DNA of 64,000 nucleotides from Paenibacillus sp. P25 (GTDB lineage: Bacteria > Bacillota > Bacilli > Paenibacillales > NBRC-103111): NCBI GenBank assembly GCA_024704175.1, contig CP085629.1:5146001-5210000 (forward strand), given 5' to 3'. Below are positions 55,782 to 64,000 of this stretch, in pieces. The position numbers and the translations under genes are program-made. Under the pieces are notes generated by a model, which saw only the letters and a program-made list of their open reading frames with translations, had not been told where the DNA came from and searched no databases. Each line of letters begins with the position of its first letter. The first letter of the stretch is position 1.

Positions 55782-56897
55782 TTACGCCTGCTTGCTGTTT
55801 TCCATCTCCATGCACATGTGAACGAACGTCGCCACCCCGTGCAGATCGTTCGTCTTCCGCTCGCGGGCGATATAATGCGGATAATCGCCTACGCCCGTAC
55901 CGATGCAGATATCCGGGATCACCAGGGCCCCTTCCTCGGTGAATGACACTCTGTTAAGCACGCCTTCGTATCCCCGCTTTGCGGCTTCGCCGGAGGCTTC
56001 GTCGGTGTAGCCTTCCCGGCAGGCCTTCGCCAAAGTAAAGACGAACAGCGTCGAGCAGGACAGCTCCAGCCAGTTATCCGGACGGTCTCCCTTGTCGATC
56101 ACCTGGTACCACAGCCCGCTTTCCTTGTCCTGGAAGGAACGGATGCTGGCTGCGAGGTCTTTTACGATGGTGATCAGCTGGTCCCGGACGGCATGATCCC
56201 GCGGAAGCAGATCCAGAATCTCGCACAGCGCAAAGCCGTACCAGCCCACGGAGCGTCCCCAGAATTCAGGCGAGCGCCCGGTCTCCGGATCGGCCCACAC
56301 AGCTTTCCGGCTGTCGTCCCAAGCGTGGTAGAGGAGGCCGGTCTTCTCGTCCTTCGTATGCTGGTACATGAGAAGCGCCTGCTTCACGATCACGTCGAAC
56401 AGGGACGGTTCATGGTACTGCACACCGTAGCGCATAGCGAACGGGCCTTCCATGTAAATGCCGTCCAGCCACATTTGGTTCGGGTAAATGTCCTTATGCC
56501 AGAAGCCGCCGTCCGACGTCGTCTTCCAGGTGTTCAGCAGACCGCGCAAAAATTCGGCCGCCAGCCGGTACTTCCGCTCTCCGGTCTCGGCATCCAGCAT
56601 GAGCAGCAACTGTCCGGGCATGATGTCGTCGAGGTGATCCTTCACCTCGATCTCCCCGTTCTCGCCGATATACAGATCGACGTAGTCCTTGATATATTGA
56701 AAATATTTTTGATCTCCGGTCGCTCTCCACAGCTTTTCCATCCCCTGCAAAAAAACGCCTTGGTGGTAATGCCAGCGCCCTGCCGGCGGCGGCTCGGCCG
56801 GAGTATACTTCGCCATGATGGAATCGCAGGCGCGGCGCGCCCAGGTAATCGGAGCATCGGTGGTGCTCAGTGTCTTGGTCGAGAAAAGCGTTGTCAA
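55782..56897 (-). CDS. GH105 unsaturated glucuronyl/rhamnogalacturonyl hydrolase
   Basis: A complete six-hairpin (alpha/alpha)6 barrel of about 371 residues. HYHQGVFLQGMEKLWRATGD, KDHLDDIMPGQLLL and WLDGIYMEGPFAMRYG lead to LLYHAWDDSRKAVWADPETG, RSPEFWGRSVGWYGFALCEI with catalytic-region Asp residues, as in YteR/YesR. The family adds water across the unsaturated uronic acid left by pectate or rhamnogalacturonan lyases. No signal peptide, so it is cytoplasmic. AAAGGAAG favours a TTG start at 56897; the ATG at 56939 has no ribosome site. It is 100 bases downstream of the GH43 gene on the same strand. Confidence 0.9.
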   Translation of the reverse strand: MTTLFSTKTLSTTDAPITWARRACDSIMAKYTPAEPPPAGRWHYHQGVFLQGMEKLWRATGDQKYFQYIKDYVDLYIGENGEIEVKDHLDDIMPGQLLLMLDAETGERKYRLAAEFLRGLLNTWKTTSDGGFWHKDIYPNQMWLDGIYMEGPFAMRYGVQYHEPSLFDVIVKQALLMYQHTKDEKTGLLYHAWDDSRKAVWADPETGRSPEFWGRSVGWYGFALCEILDLLPRDHAVRDQLITIVKDLAASIRSFQDKESGLWYQVIDKGDRPDNWLELSCSTLFVFTLAKACREGYTDEASGEAAKRGYEGVLNRVSFTEEGALVIPDICIGTGVGDYPHYIARERKTNDLHGVATFVHMCMEMENSKQA

Positions 56898-57004
56898 CGT
56901 AGGATCTTCCTTTCGGTCTGAAGTTTCTTTCCTATCCATGAAACAAAGGGCGGATCCGCCGGGAGCTTGTCTTCCCGCGAACCCGCGCCGTTCTGCATCG
57001 GGAT

Positions 57005-58582
57005 TCAGCTTTTTTCCAGCAGGAACGCTTCAAAATCTGCATACCCCCGCGATACGGAGCCACTGCGGGATGCGGTAAACAGTCCGACCTTCGCTCCGAC
57101 CCAGCGGCCTTCCACCGCCTGGAACACGGGTCCGATAGGCTCGTAGTTCGCTCCGTCCGTGCTGCAGCTGAAGCGGCACTGCGCCTTCTCGTCAACCGCC
57201 ACCCGCAGGAATACCGTGCCGGAAGCCAGCACTGCCGTTTCTTCCGTACGCTCGGCACGCGAGTCCCCTTCTTTGGTTCCCGTCACGCGGCGAAGCGTGT
57301 AGCGGCCGTCTTCGTCGAGCGATACGGAGAGATATGCGTATTGGTCGCCGAACACGATCAAACCGGCTTCGTCCTCCGTTCCGTCCGGCTGGAGCTCCAG
57401 CCGGGTCGTTGCCGTGAAGGAAGGCGCCGGGAACTTCTGCATCAGCAGCTGCGGTGCGTCGTACAGCGTGTCCGCGCCTTCGGGAAGCGCTGCAGCATAC
57501 AGCCTCAGGTAACCCGGCCGCTCCTCAAGGGAATACCAGCCCTCCCCGGGGTTGGCCTGCCACTGCCACTGCAGACCGAGCTTCGCACTCTCGAACGTAT
57601 CGGACGTATCCGGGACGGCGAATTCCGCTTCGGCACCGATATTCGGCTTGCGGTAGCGGAGGACGGGCTCCCCGATGCCGTCGCCGTTCGTATCCTCGCC
57701 CATCAGCGGCCAATCGTCCACCCAGCGGACCGGCTGCAGATGAACGATCCGGCCGAAGGCGTCCCTATCCTGAAAATGCACGAACCAGGATTCCCCGACT
57801 CCAGCTCAACCCAGCCGCCCTGATGGGGACCGTTCACCGGCGTATCGCCCTGGTGCAGCACGATCTTGTCTTCGTACGGTCCGTAAATATCCTTCGAACG
57901 TAGAATCGTCTGCCACCCCGTAGGCACCCCGCCGGCCGGAGCGAAGATGTAATAATATCCGTTTCGCTTGTACATCTTCGGCCCTTCCATTGTCGGGTGG
58001 CCTTCCGTCCCGTCGAATACCAGAGTTGCCCTTCGTCCAGCGGCTCCCTGCCGTCCGCCGACATCCGGTGCAGCATCAGCTTGTGTTTGATCCCGCGGCG
58101 GCTGTGCGCGAACGCATGAACCAGATAAGCCTGTCCGTCCTCATCCCAGAACGGGCACGGGTCGATCCAGCCTTTGACTTCCTTCACCATATGAAGAGGC
58201 GTCCATTTCCCGGCAGGGTGATCGGCGGTGCTCATGAAGATGCCTTCGTCCGGCGTGCTGAAGAACACCCAGTATTTGCCCGCATGGTAACGAATGCTTG
58301 GCGCCCATACCCCTTGCCGTGCTGCGGGCGGTCATACCCCGGCAGGTCGAGGGAAGCAATTACGTGATTCACGATCGTCCAATTGACCAGATCCTTCGAA
58401 TGAAGGATCGGCGACCCCGGCATATGCGAGAAGCTGGAAGATACCATGTAAAAGTCTTCGCCGACGCGGATCACATCCGGATCGGAATAATCCGCATACA
58501 GGACCGGATTTTGGAAGGTGCCATCCCTCAGGTCAGCCGCCCAAACCGGGTCTCCCGGCTGTAACGATACATTCGCCGTCAT
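57005..58582 (-). CDS. GH43 glycoside hydrolase (three frame breaks)
   Basis: About 525 codons. The five-bladed propeller opens PVLYADYSDPDVIRVGEDFY (first catalytic Asp). GWIDPCPFWDEDGQAYLVHA carries the middle Asp and TMEGPKMYKRNGYYYIFAPA the catalytic Glu. A C-terminal beta-sandwich (GLQWQWQANPGEGWYSLEER) is typical of subfamilies active on xylo- and arabino-oligosaccharides. No signal peptide is seen. The frame breaks near 58320, 58020 and 57795. GAGGAGG lies 6 bases before the ATG at 58582. It overlaps the end of the AraC-domain gene by 50 bases. Confidence 0.9.
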
Positions 58583-58952
58583 GTTTTTCCTCCTCATGGG
58601 CATATCCGTAACGAAGCCGGTATTCGCCGGGCGTCACGCCCTGCGCTTTCCGGAAGGAACGGATAAAATTTTGCGGATTGTTGTACTGCAGTCTGCGGGC
58701 GATATCCTTCACGGGCAGCGGCGTTTCCAGCGACCATCTGCGGGCCGCGGCCAGTCGGCAATCGGCCAAATACTCGCTGAAGGTCATGTTCATCTCCTTG
58801 TTGAACATCCCGCTCAAATAATTCGAATTGTAATGCAGCCGCTTGGCCACCGCATCGAGCGACAAGGGCGTGTCGAACTCCTTGCGGATAATCTCGGCCA
58901 TTTGATCGGATATTTTTCTTCTTGCCGGCGTCTCCGCTCTTTCCTTCATCAC
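58533..58952 (-). CDS. Stand-alone AraC-type DNA-binding domain protein
   Basis: A 139-residue protein that is almost only the double-HTH of AraC regulators: LSLDAVAKRLHYNSNYLSGM and VKDIARRLQYNNPQNFIRSF, then GVTPGEYRLRYG. The N-terminal sensor of full-size relatives is absent, and upstream DNA to 59123 shows no coding continuation. The last 50 bases overlap the GH43 start, so the two are coupled. It may be a truncated activator, or may be regulated by an unknown partner. A TTAACTTTCG motif (59035-59044) lies upstream. Confidence 0.75.
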   Translation of the reverse strand: MMKERAETPARRKISDQMAEIIRKEFDTPLSLDAVAKRLHYNSNYLSGMFNKEMNMTFSEYLADCRLAAARRWSLETPLPVKDIARRLQYNNPQNFIRSFRKAQGVTPGEYRLRYGYAHEEEKHDGECIVTAGRPGLGG

Positions 58953-59123
58953 TAACCCATCCCCGTTTATGAATGAGATGCAAATCAGATGTGTTCATTG
59001 TAGCCTCCGGCGGGTTTCATTCCATCAGCCGAAATTAACTTTCGCCCCGGTGCAGAGCAGTTGTGCAAATTCAGCATATAGGTGAAACGGGAAGAACGCC
59101 CCCGAAAGCGGCGAGATCTCCTA

Positions 59124-59158
59124 ATAAAAAACACACCCGAAACGGAGTTCGGGTGTGC
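59124..59158 (-). terminator. Terminator of the BASS transporter gene
   Basis: ACACCCGAA-N5-TTTCGGGTGT followed by GTTTTTTATT on the minus strand. Confidence 0.88.
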
Positions 59159-59169
59159 CAGGATCAACT

Positions 59170-60135
59170 TTAAGCGGTCGCGGAGGCATCCGCCGATTTG
59201 TTCTTCCGGTCCGCCAGCAGGAGGTACCCGAAGAAGGAGGCCATCATCTGCTGGAACAGCATCCCGATGATGACCGGCATGGCGACGGCGGGCGGGAAAT
59301 ACGTCAAGGCGAGTACGGCCCCCGCGCTGATGTTCCGCATGCCGCAGTTGAGCGTCATGGTCACCGTCATGCCCCGGTCCCAGCGCAGTGCCTTCGAGCC
59401 GTAGAAGCCGCCCAGATAGCCTAACGCGGCGACGAAGACAATAACGACGGCCGTCCAGATGAGATCAGCGGTAATGCCGGTGAAATACGGCGCAATAACC
59501 GCGGAATTGATCATAATGACAACGGCCAGGCTCAGCTTGGAGAATGGCGACAGCCGCGGCCCCCAGTTGGTCTTCACCTTCCCGCCGGTCCACTGGTTGA
59601 GCAGCATCCCGAGCACCGAAGGGGCCACAACCATAATGAGAAGTCCCTTCATCATGCCCCATACGTCCATGTCGACATCCGCTCCCACTAGGACCGACAT
59701 GACGCCGGGAACGATGAACGGGGAGAGCAGCGTATCGATAAGAATAATCGATAACGTCAGGGCGATGTTGCCCTTATACATCGTCACCCACATAAAGCTG
59801 ACGATCCCGGTCGGTACGGCCATGAACAGAACGAGGCCGGTAACCAGATGAGGATCCCCGTGCAGCAGCAGCTTGCCGGTCCCCCAGGCCAGCAACGGCA
59901 TAATAACGTGAAGCAGAACCAGCGAAGCGATAATGGGAAACGGCTGTGTCAGAACCCGCTGCAAATCCTTGAAATTCAAGCTAAGACTTCCGGAGAAGGT
60001 GATGAAGGCGAAGATCCAGGGGACAAGCCCCGTATAAGGTTTAAAATAGTGCGTCAGCAGAATGCCAAGAACGACACTGGTCGGCGTTAAGAGCGGCATC
60101 ACTTGTTCCAATCTCTTGTTGATTTTCTGCAGCAT
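59170..60135 (-). CDS. Bile acid:sodium symporter (BASS) family transporter
   Basis: A complete 321-residue membrane protein with about nine to ten helices. FITFSGSLSLNFKDLQRVLT, VAVPTGIVSFMWVTMYKGNI, LTLSIILIDTLLSPFIVPGV and TLNCGMRNISAGAVLALTYF are the conserved cross-over and sodium-binding regions of the BASS/YocS fold. The family moves organic anions with sodium, such as pantoate or keto acids; the substrate cannot be named. It is followed by its own terminator, so it is probably monocistronic. Confidence 0.9.
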   Translation of the reverse strand: MLQKINKRLEQVMPLLTPTSVVLGILLTHYFKPYTGLVPWIFAFITFSGSLSLNFKDLQRVLTQPFPIIASLVLLHVIMPLLAWGTGKLLLHGDPHLVTGLVLFMAVPTGIVSFMWVTMYKGNIALTLSIILIDTLLSPFIVPGVMSVLVGADVDMDVWGMMKGLLIMVVAPSVLGMLLNQWTGGKVKTNWGPRLSPFSKLSLAVVIMINSAVIAPYFTGITADLIWTAVVIVFVAALGYLGGFYGSKALRWDRGMTVTMTLNCGMRNISAGAVLALTYFPPAVAMPVIIGMLFQQMMASFFGYLLLADRKNKSADASATA

Positions 60136-60185
60136 GGCGAATTCCCCGCTCGGTTAAATTCCTTGCACACGTTAACATTAACTCA

Positions 60186-60228
60186 GAAAAGAAAGGAAGT
60201 AAAGAGTACATTTGTACGCTTTACTTCC
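60186..60228 (-). terminator. Terminator of the second sugar-binding lipoprotein gene
   Basis: GGAAGTAAAG and CTTTACTTCC arms, with inner GTAC pairs; on the minus strand TTTCTTTTCT follows. Confidence 0.8.
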
Positions 60229-60293
60229 GTTAATAGTCGCCCGAATACCGGGCTGACGACAGGACGACGAACGCCCGTCCGCCCGTATTCGGC

Positions 60294-61834
60294 CTATTTC
60301 TTTTGGTTCTGCTTGGCGTAAGCCGCTTCGTATTCCTTGATCAGCTGATCGCCGCCGGCTTTGCGCCATTTGTCGACTTCCGCCTGCCAGCCGGCGTCGT
60401 CGATTTTACCCATGATATATTTCGTCTGCGCGTCCCAAATTTGCTGGTCCAGCTCCTTGCCTCGCTCGGAGTAAATCGCCGAAATCAGCGTCAGCGCCGG
60501 ATTCGCCACCGCATATTTGATGCCTTCCCGGGCCATCTGCGTCCCTTTCTCGCCGATCGGTGTATCTTTCAGCGTGCCGACGTTATAGCCTTCGACGTTG
60601 ACCAGGTTGTCGCGGTAAGGCTTCACTTCCCGCTGGAAGGCATTGAAGTCTTTATATTCGGTCTTCCCGCCGTCTATCTTCACATAATGCTTGTTCTCGA
60701 TGCCGCGCAGCTGCAGGGCGGCCATCTCCGGATCCATCAGTTTATCGAGGAAGCCAAGCACCTTCTTCAGCTCCGCCTCCGTCTTGACGGCCGATTTCGG
60801 TATCGCGAGGAACCCGAAGTTCCCCGGCTCGCCGGCCAGACGCGGACCCTGCGGCCCGGTGAACGGTGCGATATCGATGACGCCGTTCGGCACGTTCTTC
60901 ACCAGGCGCTCCTGGGAGCTCTTGCCGTTCTGCGCCACGCCGTTCAGCTTCATCCCGACGCGGCCGGAATCCATCATCGTATCCAGCTGCGAGGCGTCGA
61001 ACGCCGCGAAATCCTGGTTGATCAGCTTCTCGTCATACAGCCGGCGGAACAGCTTCATGACGTCGGTGTATTCCTTGGTCATGAATTCCGGTGTGAATTT
61101 GCCGTTTGCATCCACGCCCCAGCGGTTAACGCCGCCGAGACTGACGGCAATCCGGGTCAGCACCGGCTGGGTGCCTTCGTTGTATTTTTTGAACAGCATG
61201 GTGCCGTAAGTGTCGTTCTTGCCGTTTTTGTCCGGATCGTTCAGCGTCATGGCTTTGAGCACGTTGTACCAATCGTCGAGCGAAGTCGGTATTTTCAAAC
61301 CGAGGTTGTCCATCCAGTCCTTCCGGAACACGATCGCGGCGCGTCCGATATCGCGGAAGTTCGGCACGCCGTAAATTTTGCCGTCCACGGAGATATTCTT
61401 GTAATACTGCGGATCCTGGGCGTTCAGGTTCTTATAATCCTTCAGATACGGCCCGATTTCCCAGAAGAGATCCGACTGGATCGCCGCCACGATATTCGGC
61501 ACGTAGCTCACCTTCATGATCTGCGGCATATCGTTGGAGGCGATCATGACGCTGATCTTCTCATCGAAGGCCGCCTGGGGAATCCACTGGAAATCCAGCT
61601 TCGTATTCGTATATTTCTCAATCGCCTGCTCGACTTCATTCCCCTTGGCCGGAATATCGCCTACCTGCATGAGTGTGATTTTCAGCGGCATCGGGGTGTT
61701 ATCCGCCGGCCCCGCCGCGCCGCTGTCCTTGGGAGCGGCATTGCCTCCCGACCGGCGGCCAGCCCTGCTGTAATGGACATGGCGCAGAGCACAGCCGCGG
61801 TCCGTTTGAACTTCTTAACCCTCTTCGTATTCAT
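60294..61834 (-). CDS. Sugar-binding lipoprotein of an ABC importer, orphan copy (frame break near the lipobox)
   Basis: About 513 codons, paralogous to the protein at 31129-32649 (shared KITLMQVGDIPAKGNEVEQA, IEKYTNTKLDFQWIPQAAFD; RAAIVFRKDWMDNLGLKIPT). Signal peptide KFKRTAAVLCAMSITAGLAAG. The next bases are out of frame until GGNAAPKDSGAAGPADNTPM, and the expected lipobox Cys codon is not visible, so several bases may be missing near 61755. No permease genes are adjacent, and both sides have terminators, so it probably docks with permeases encoded elsewhere, perhaps those at 32734-34640. Confidence 0.85.
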
Positions 61835-62412
61835 TTCCTCTCTTCTCCCCTTTTTTCCTTGTATTCGGCGTAAGATGCCCGACCGGACGAACCTTTCCCG
61901 GGAAGCCTGATTCAAGGTGCCGCTATCTATCTGTATCCGTTTTCAGAAAAGGCTTCCCGATTCGGCCCTGTCGGATCATCGGAATCTTTGCAGCTTCATT
62001 ATCCCTGTCCATACGGAAATAAGCCATCCTTCAAATTTAACCTTTTCGGTTATCTTCCGACAGATTGCGCAGGGATGCGGAATTCCGGGCCTTCAAACGC
62101 TGGGGATGTGCCGGTTTTAACCTTGGAATATGCCGTGTTCAAACGGGTATGCCGCCGCCCGGACAGCACAAAAAAACCCGTACAGGCGTACGGGTCGGGG
62201 AATGAGAAACCAACTCTTGTCGTTTGAATAGCTTACGGACTGAACGGCCGTTATCCGGAGAAATCGAGCATTTTGAAATTTGTAACGGACCCCGTAGTCG
62301 CTATTGACCGAATCAGACCGCATTTGATCGGCATGTTCTTCTATTAATGATCCTGGAGTCCGTTACATTTGAAACGAAAGCAAATTCACGATGATAACGC
62401 AGCTGACGTCCG
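61835..62412. other. Intergenic region with a terminator-like hairpin and inverted repeats
   Basis: No gene is supported. AACCCGTAC and GTACGGGT arms at 62175-62195 with a T-run on the minus strand look like a terminator for the CE7 transcript. TTTGTAACGGAC (62280-62291) and GTCCGTTACATTT (about 62357-62369) are inverted repeats around about 70 bases. AAATTTAACCTTTTCG (62033-62048) loosely resembles the AATTTAACTTCG motif upstream of the other sugar-uptake operon. Confidence 0.4.
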
Positions 62413-62584
62413 TTAGACCCAATATTCAAACCGGACCGTATGTCCGCGAACGATTACCTGCCTCCAATAATCGACGCCTGAATCATTAGGATTGACGTCT
62501 ACGGTAATAGATTGCCTTGAGCCAGGTTGTAATGCAGCGTTCCGCCCGCAAAGAGCACGAAGTCTTGCTTTCCTTGCAAACTCG
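62413..62584 (-). pseudogene. Degenerate coding tail after the CE7 gene
   Basis: Directly past the esterase stop, one frame reads ASLQGKQDFVLFAGGTLHYN, LAQGN, and after a shift near 62515 another continues SITVDVNPNDSGVDYWRQVI, VRGHTVRFEYWV and stops at 62413. Both pieces look like a beta-rich protein end. There is no start codon or ribosome site. It is probably a remnant of a gene whose 5' part was deleted, but I do not recognise the family. Confidence 0.45.
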
Positions 62585-63544
62585 CTAGAGTCCTAAGAAG
62601 AAAGCCATCGTCTTATCGGCGAAACCCGGCAAATTCTCGTGTGCGTAATCCGGATAAATTTCGAGCTTTTTCGGAGCGCGGATTTTGTTGTAAGCTGCAA
62701 ACTGCGTCGAAGGCGGGCATACGCGGTCCATCAGACCTACTCCCATCATCACCTCGCCGCGGATCCGCCCGGCCAAATGCTGGATATCGATGTAGCCGAG
62801 TCGGGTAAAAATCTCCTCCTCCCGCTCATGCTGCGGATCGAATTGGCGGAAGAACGTGCGCAACTCGCCGTAAGCGTTCTCCGCCAAATCCATCTCCCAT
62901 ACGCGGCGGTAATCGCTGAGGAACGGATACACCGGCGCCAGCCGTTTGATCCGCGGCTCGAGCGCCGCACAGGCGATGGTGAGCGCTCCGCCCTGGGAGC
63001 CGCCGAAGGCGCCTACCCGGTCCGGGTCCACCTCGGGCATGCTCATCGCAATGCCGGCCAGCTGGGCGGTATCGAGGAAAATATGCCGGAACAAGAGCTG
63101 ATCCTCGTGATCGTCCAGTCCGCGGATGATGTGACCGTGATGCGTCGTCCCTTTCACTCCGCCCGTGTCTTCGGACAAGCCTCCCTGCCCGCGGCAGTCC
63201 ATAGAGAATAACGAAAACCCGAGCGCAGCATAGCCGAGCTTATCCGCCCAATCCCCCGAACGGCCTGTATACCCGTGAAACTGAACAACCGCCGGATGCG
63301 GACCGGCAGCGCCCTTCGGTTTGATGTACTTGGCGTGAATCCGCGCACCGCGCACTCCGGTGAAATAAAGGTGATAGCATTCGGCGAACGGAACGTCGAA
63401 ATCCGCCTTCACCAGTTCAACCTCGGGGTTAACCGCTTTCATTTCAGCGATCGCCCGTTCCCAGTAGGCGTCAAAATCGGCCGGACGCGGGTTCCGGCCC
63501 TTGTAAGCGTATAATTTCTCTAACGGCATATCCACTAACGGCAT
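62585..63544 (-). CDS. CE7 acetyl xylan esterase / cephalosporin-C deacetylase-type
   Basis: A complete 319-residue alpha/beta hydrolase. The nucleophile is S183 (GGSQGGA), the acid D273 (GLMDRVCPP) and the base H302 (PDYAHE). SMDCRGQGGLSED is the CE7 RGQ motif. The family removes acetyl groups from xylo-oligosaccharides and forms hexamers in the cytoplasm; no signal peptide is seen. GGAG lies 9 bases before the ATG at 63544; the ATG at 63559 directly abuts AAAGG. It fits the xylan/pectin theme of the neighbouring GH43 and GH105 genes. Confidence 0.93.
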   Translation of the reverse strand: MPLVDMPLEKLYAYKGRNPRPADFDAYWERAIAEMKAVNPEVELVKADFDVPFAECYHLYFTGVRGARIHAKYIKPKGAAGPHPAVVQFHGYTGRSGDWADKLGYAALGFSLFSMDCRGQGGLSEDTGGVKGTTHHGHIIRGLDDHEDQLLFRHIFLDTAQLAGIAMSMPEVDPDRVGAFGGSQGGALTIACAALEPRIKRLAPVYPFLSDYRRVWEMDLAENAYGELRTFFRQFDPQHEREEEIFTRLGYIDIQHLAGRIRGEVMMGVGLMDRVCPPSTQFAAYNKIRAPKKLEIYPDYAHENLPGFADKTMAFFLGL

Positions 63545-63627
63545 GATCAGTTGCTCCATCCTTTCAGGTAAGCGGATTCATGGTATTTCCGTTAGTTATA
63601 CGCTACCGGGAACGGGTTTGTTGCGGG

Positions 63628-64000
63628 TTAGTTTTCCAATTCGCCCATTAATTTTCGCACCGTTTCGACCGTATGACTCAGATAAGGCCGGTAGTCCTTG
63701 CCCTCGATAAACTGGAGGAACTTTCGGCCTATAGCCGCCACCTGACGCTTATATTCCTCCGCCGGCACGTTGTAGCTGCCCAGAATCCGCGGAGGCGCAT
63801 CCTGCTTCTCGTCGACTTCCTGCAGTTCCACCGAACCGTCCTCCAAATGGCGCACGATAAAAGAGTAAGCCCGGCATTCCGGATCCCCGCGACCGCAGCA
63901 GACGAACGGCATCCGCCGCCACTCGGCAGGATCGGACCAGCGCGAAGGCTCCACATCTTGGAGCGCACTGAGCAGCGGCGCCGGAAGGCCGACGTCCACG
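63628..64000 (-). CDS. Conserved hypothetical protein, cut by the window edge
   Basis: At least 123 residues (APLLSALQDVEPSRWSDPAE; MPFVCCGRGDPECRAYSFIV; EYKRQVAAIGRKFLQFIEGK). The frame remains open to the window end, and the first visible start is only a GTG, so the N-terminus may lie outside. Cys-x-x-Cys-like pairs (CCGRGDPEC) are present. I do not recognise a family. It could be the gene before the CE7 esterase in the same operon; the gap is 83 bases. Confidence 0.6.
   Translation of the reverse strand, partial: VDVGLPAPLLSALQDVEPSRWSDPAEWRRMPFVCCGRGDPECRAYSFIVRHLEDGSVELQEVDEKQDAPPRILGSYNVPAEEYKRQVAAIGRKFLQFIEGKDYRPYLSHTVETVRKLMGELEN

Noticed and set aside
1..64000. CRISPR arrays, tRNA or rRNA genes, prophage or conjugative modules
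   Set aside because: No regularly spaced repeats, no cloverleaf or rRNA-like sequence and no phage structural or relaxase genes were seen.

Overview
The window looks like chromosomal DNA of a Paenibacillaceae member (Paenibacillus or Cohnella type). Supporting signs are moderately high GC with strong AGGAGG ribosome sites, a T-box-controlled trpS, an alpha/beta-type small acid-soluble spore protein, yfhP, Lpl-type sugar-binding lipoproteins with split permeases, a membrane-bound AraC regulator, GH74/GH43/GH105/CE7 enzymes for plant-wall sugars, and SinI/SinR-type switches. No rRNA, tRNA or CRISPR array was seen.

Layout. 0-10.9 kb: small regulator-plus-target modules, each with readable operators (MarR/DoxX-CDGSH, ArsR/AHSA1, TetR/MFS efflux), a polysaccharide deacetylase and a secreted GH74 xyloglucanase with cre sites. 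11.0-14.2 kb: two identical head-to-tail copies of an IS110-family element whose 5' non-coding part reads as a bridge RNA. 14.4-29.6 kb: housekeeping and stress genes (VOC, SRPBCC remnant, ECF sigma with SnoaL tail, BmrC/BmrD-like ABC exporter, yfhP, SASP, trpS, YcgR/YcgQ-like pair, aldose epimerase, LURP-one protein). 28.6-34.6 kb: a sugar-uptake operon (two permeases, lipoprotein, Gfo/Idh dehydrogenase, alpha/beta hydrolase). 35.1-53.0 kb: a large exopolysaccharide locus. 53.3-63.5 kb: carbohydrate genes (AraC sensor-regulator, GH105, GH43 with a bare AraC DNA-binding domain, BASS transporter, a second sugar-binding lipoprotein, CE7 esterase).

The polysaccharide locus is the most interesting part. 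The rightward arm is SinR-like regulator, dedicated glmS, HEAT-repeat membrane protein, processive GT2 synthase, degenerate GGDEF-REC protein and a membrane-anchored clan GH-A protein. The leftward arm is a UbiA-type enzyme resembling decaprenyl-phosphate phosphoribosyltransferase, a four-helix ArnE/F-like SMR protein, a divergent PAP2 phosphatase, a GT-C glycosyltransferase and a paralogous GH-A protein. The two arms diverge from a region carrying an identical 19-bp element at each end. A second sinR preceded by a 49-codon sinI closes the locus. My inference is an amino-sugar polymer, probably decorated with a lipid-linked pentose and controlled by Sin-type repressors.

Caution: more than 30 single-base frameshifts interrupt otherwise well-conserved genes across the whole window. 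Many are homopolymer changes and five share the context TGCTTGC where TGCTGC is expected. This looks like consensus sequencing error rather than gene decay, so I give full-length coordinates for those genes and mark where each frame breaks.
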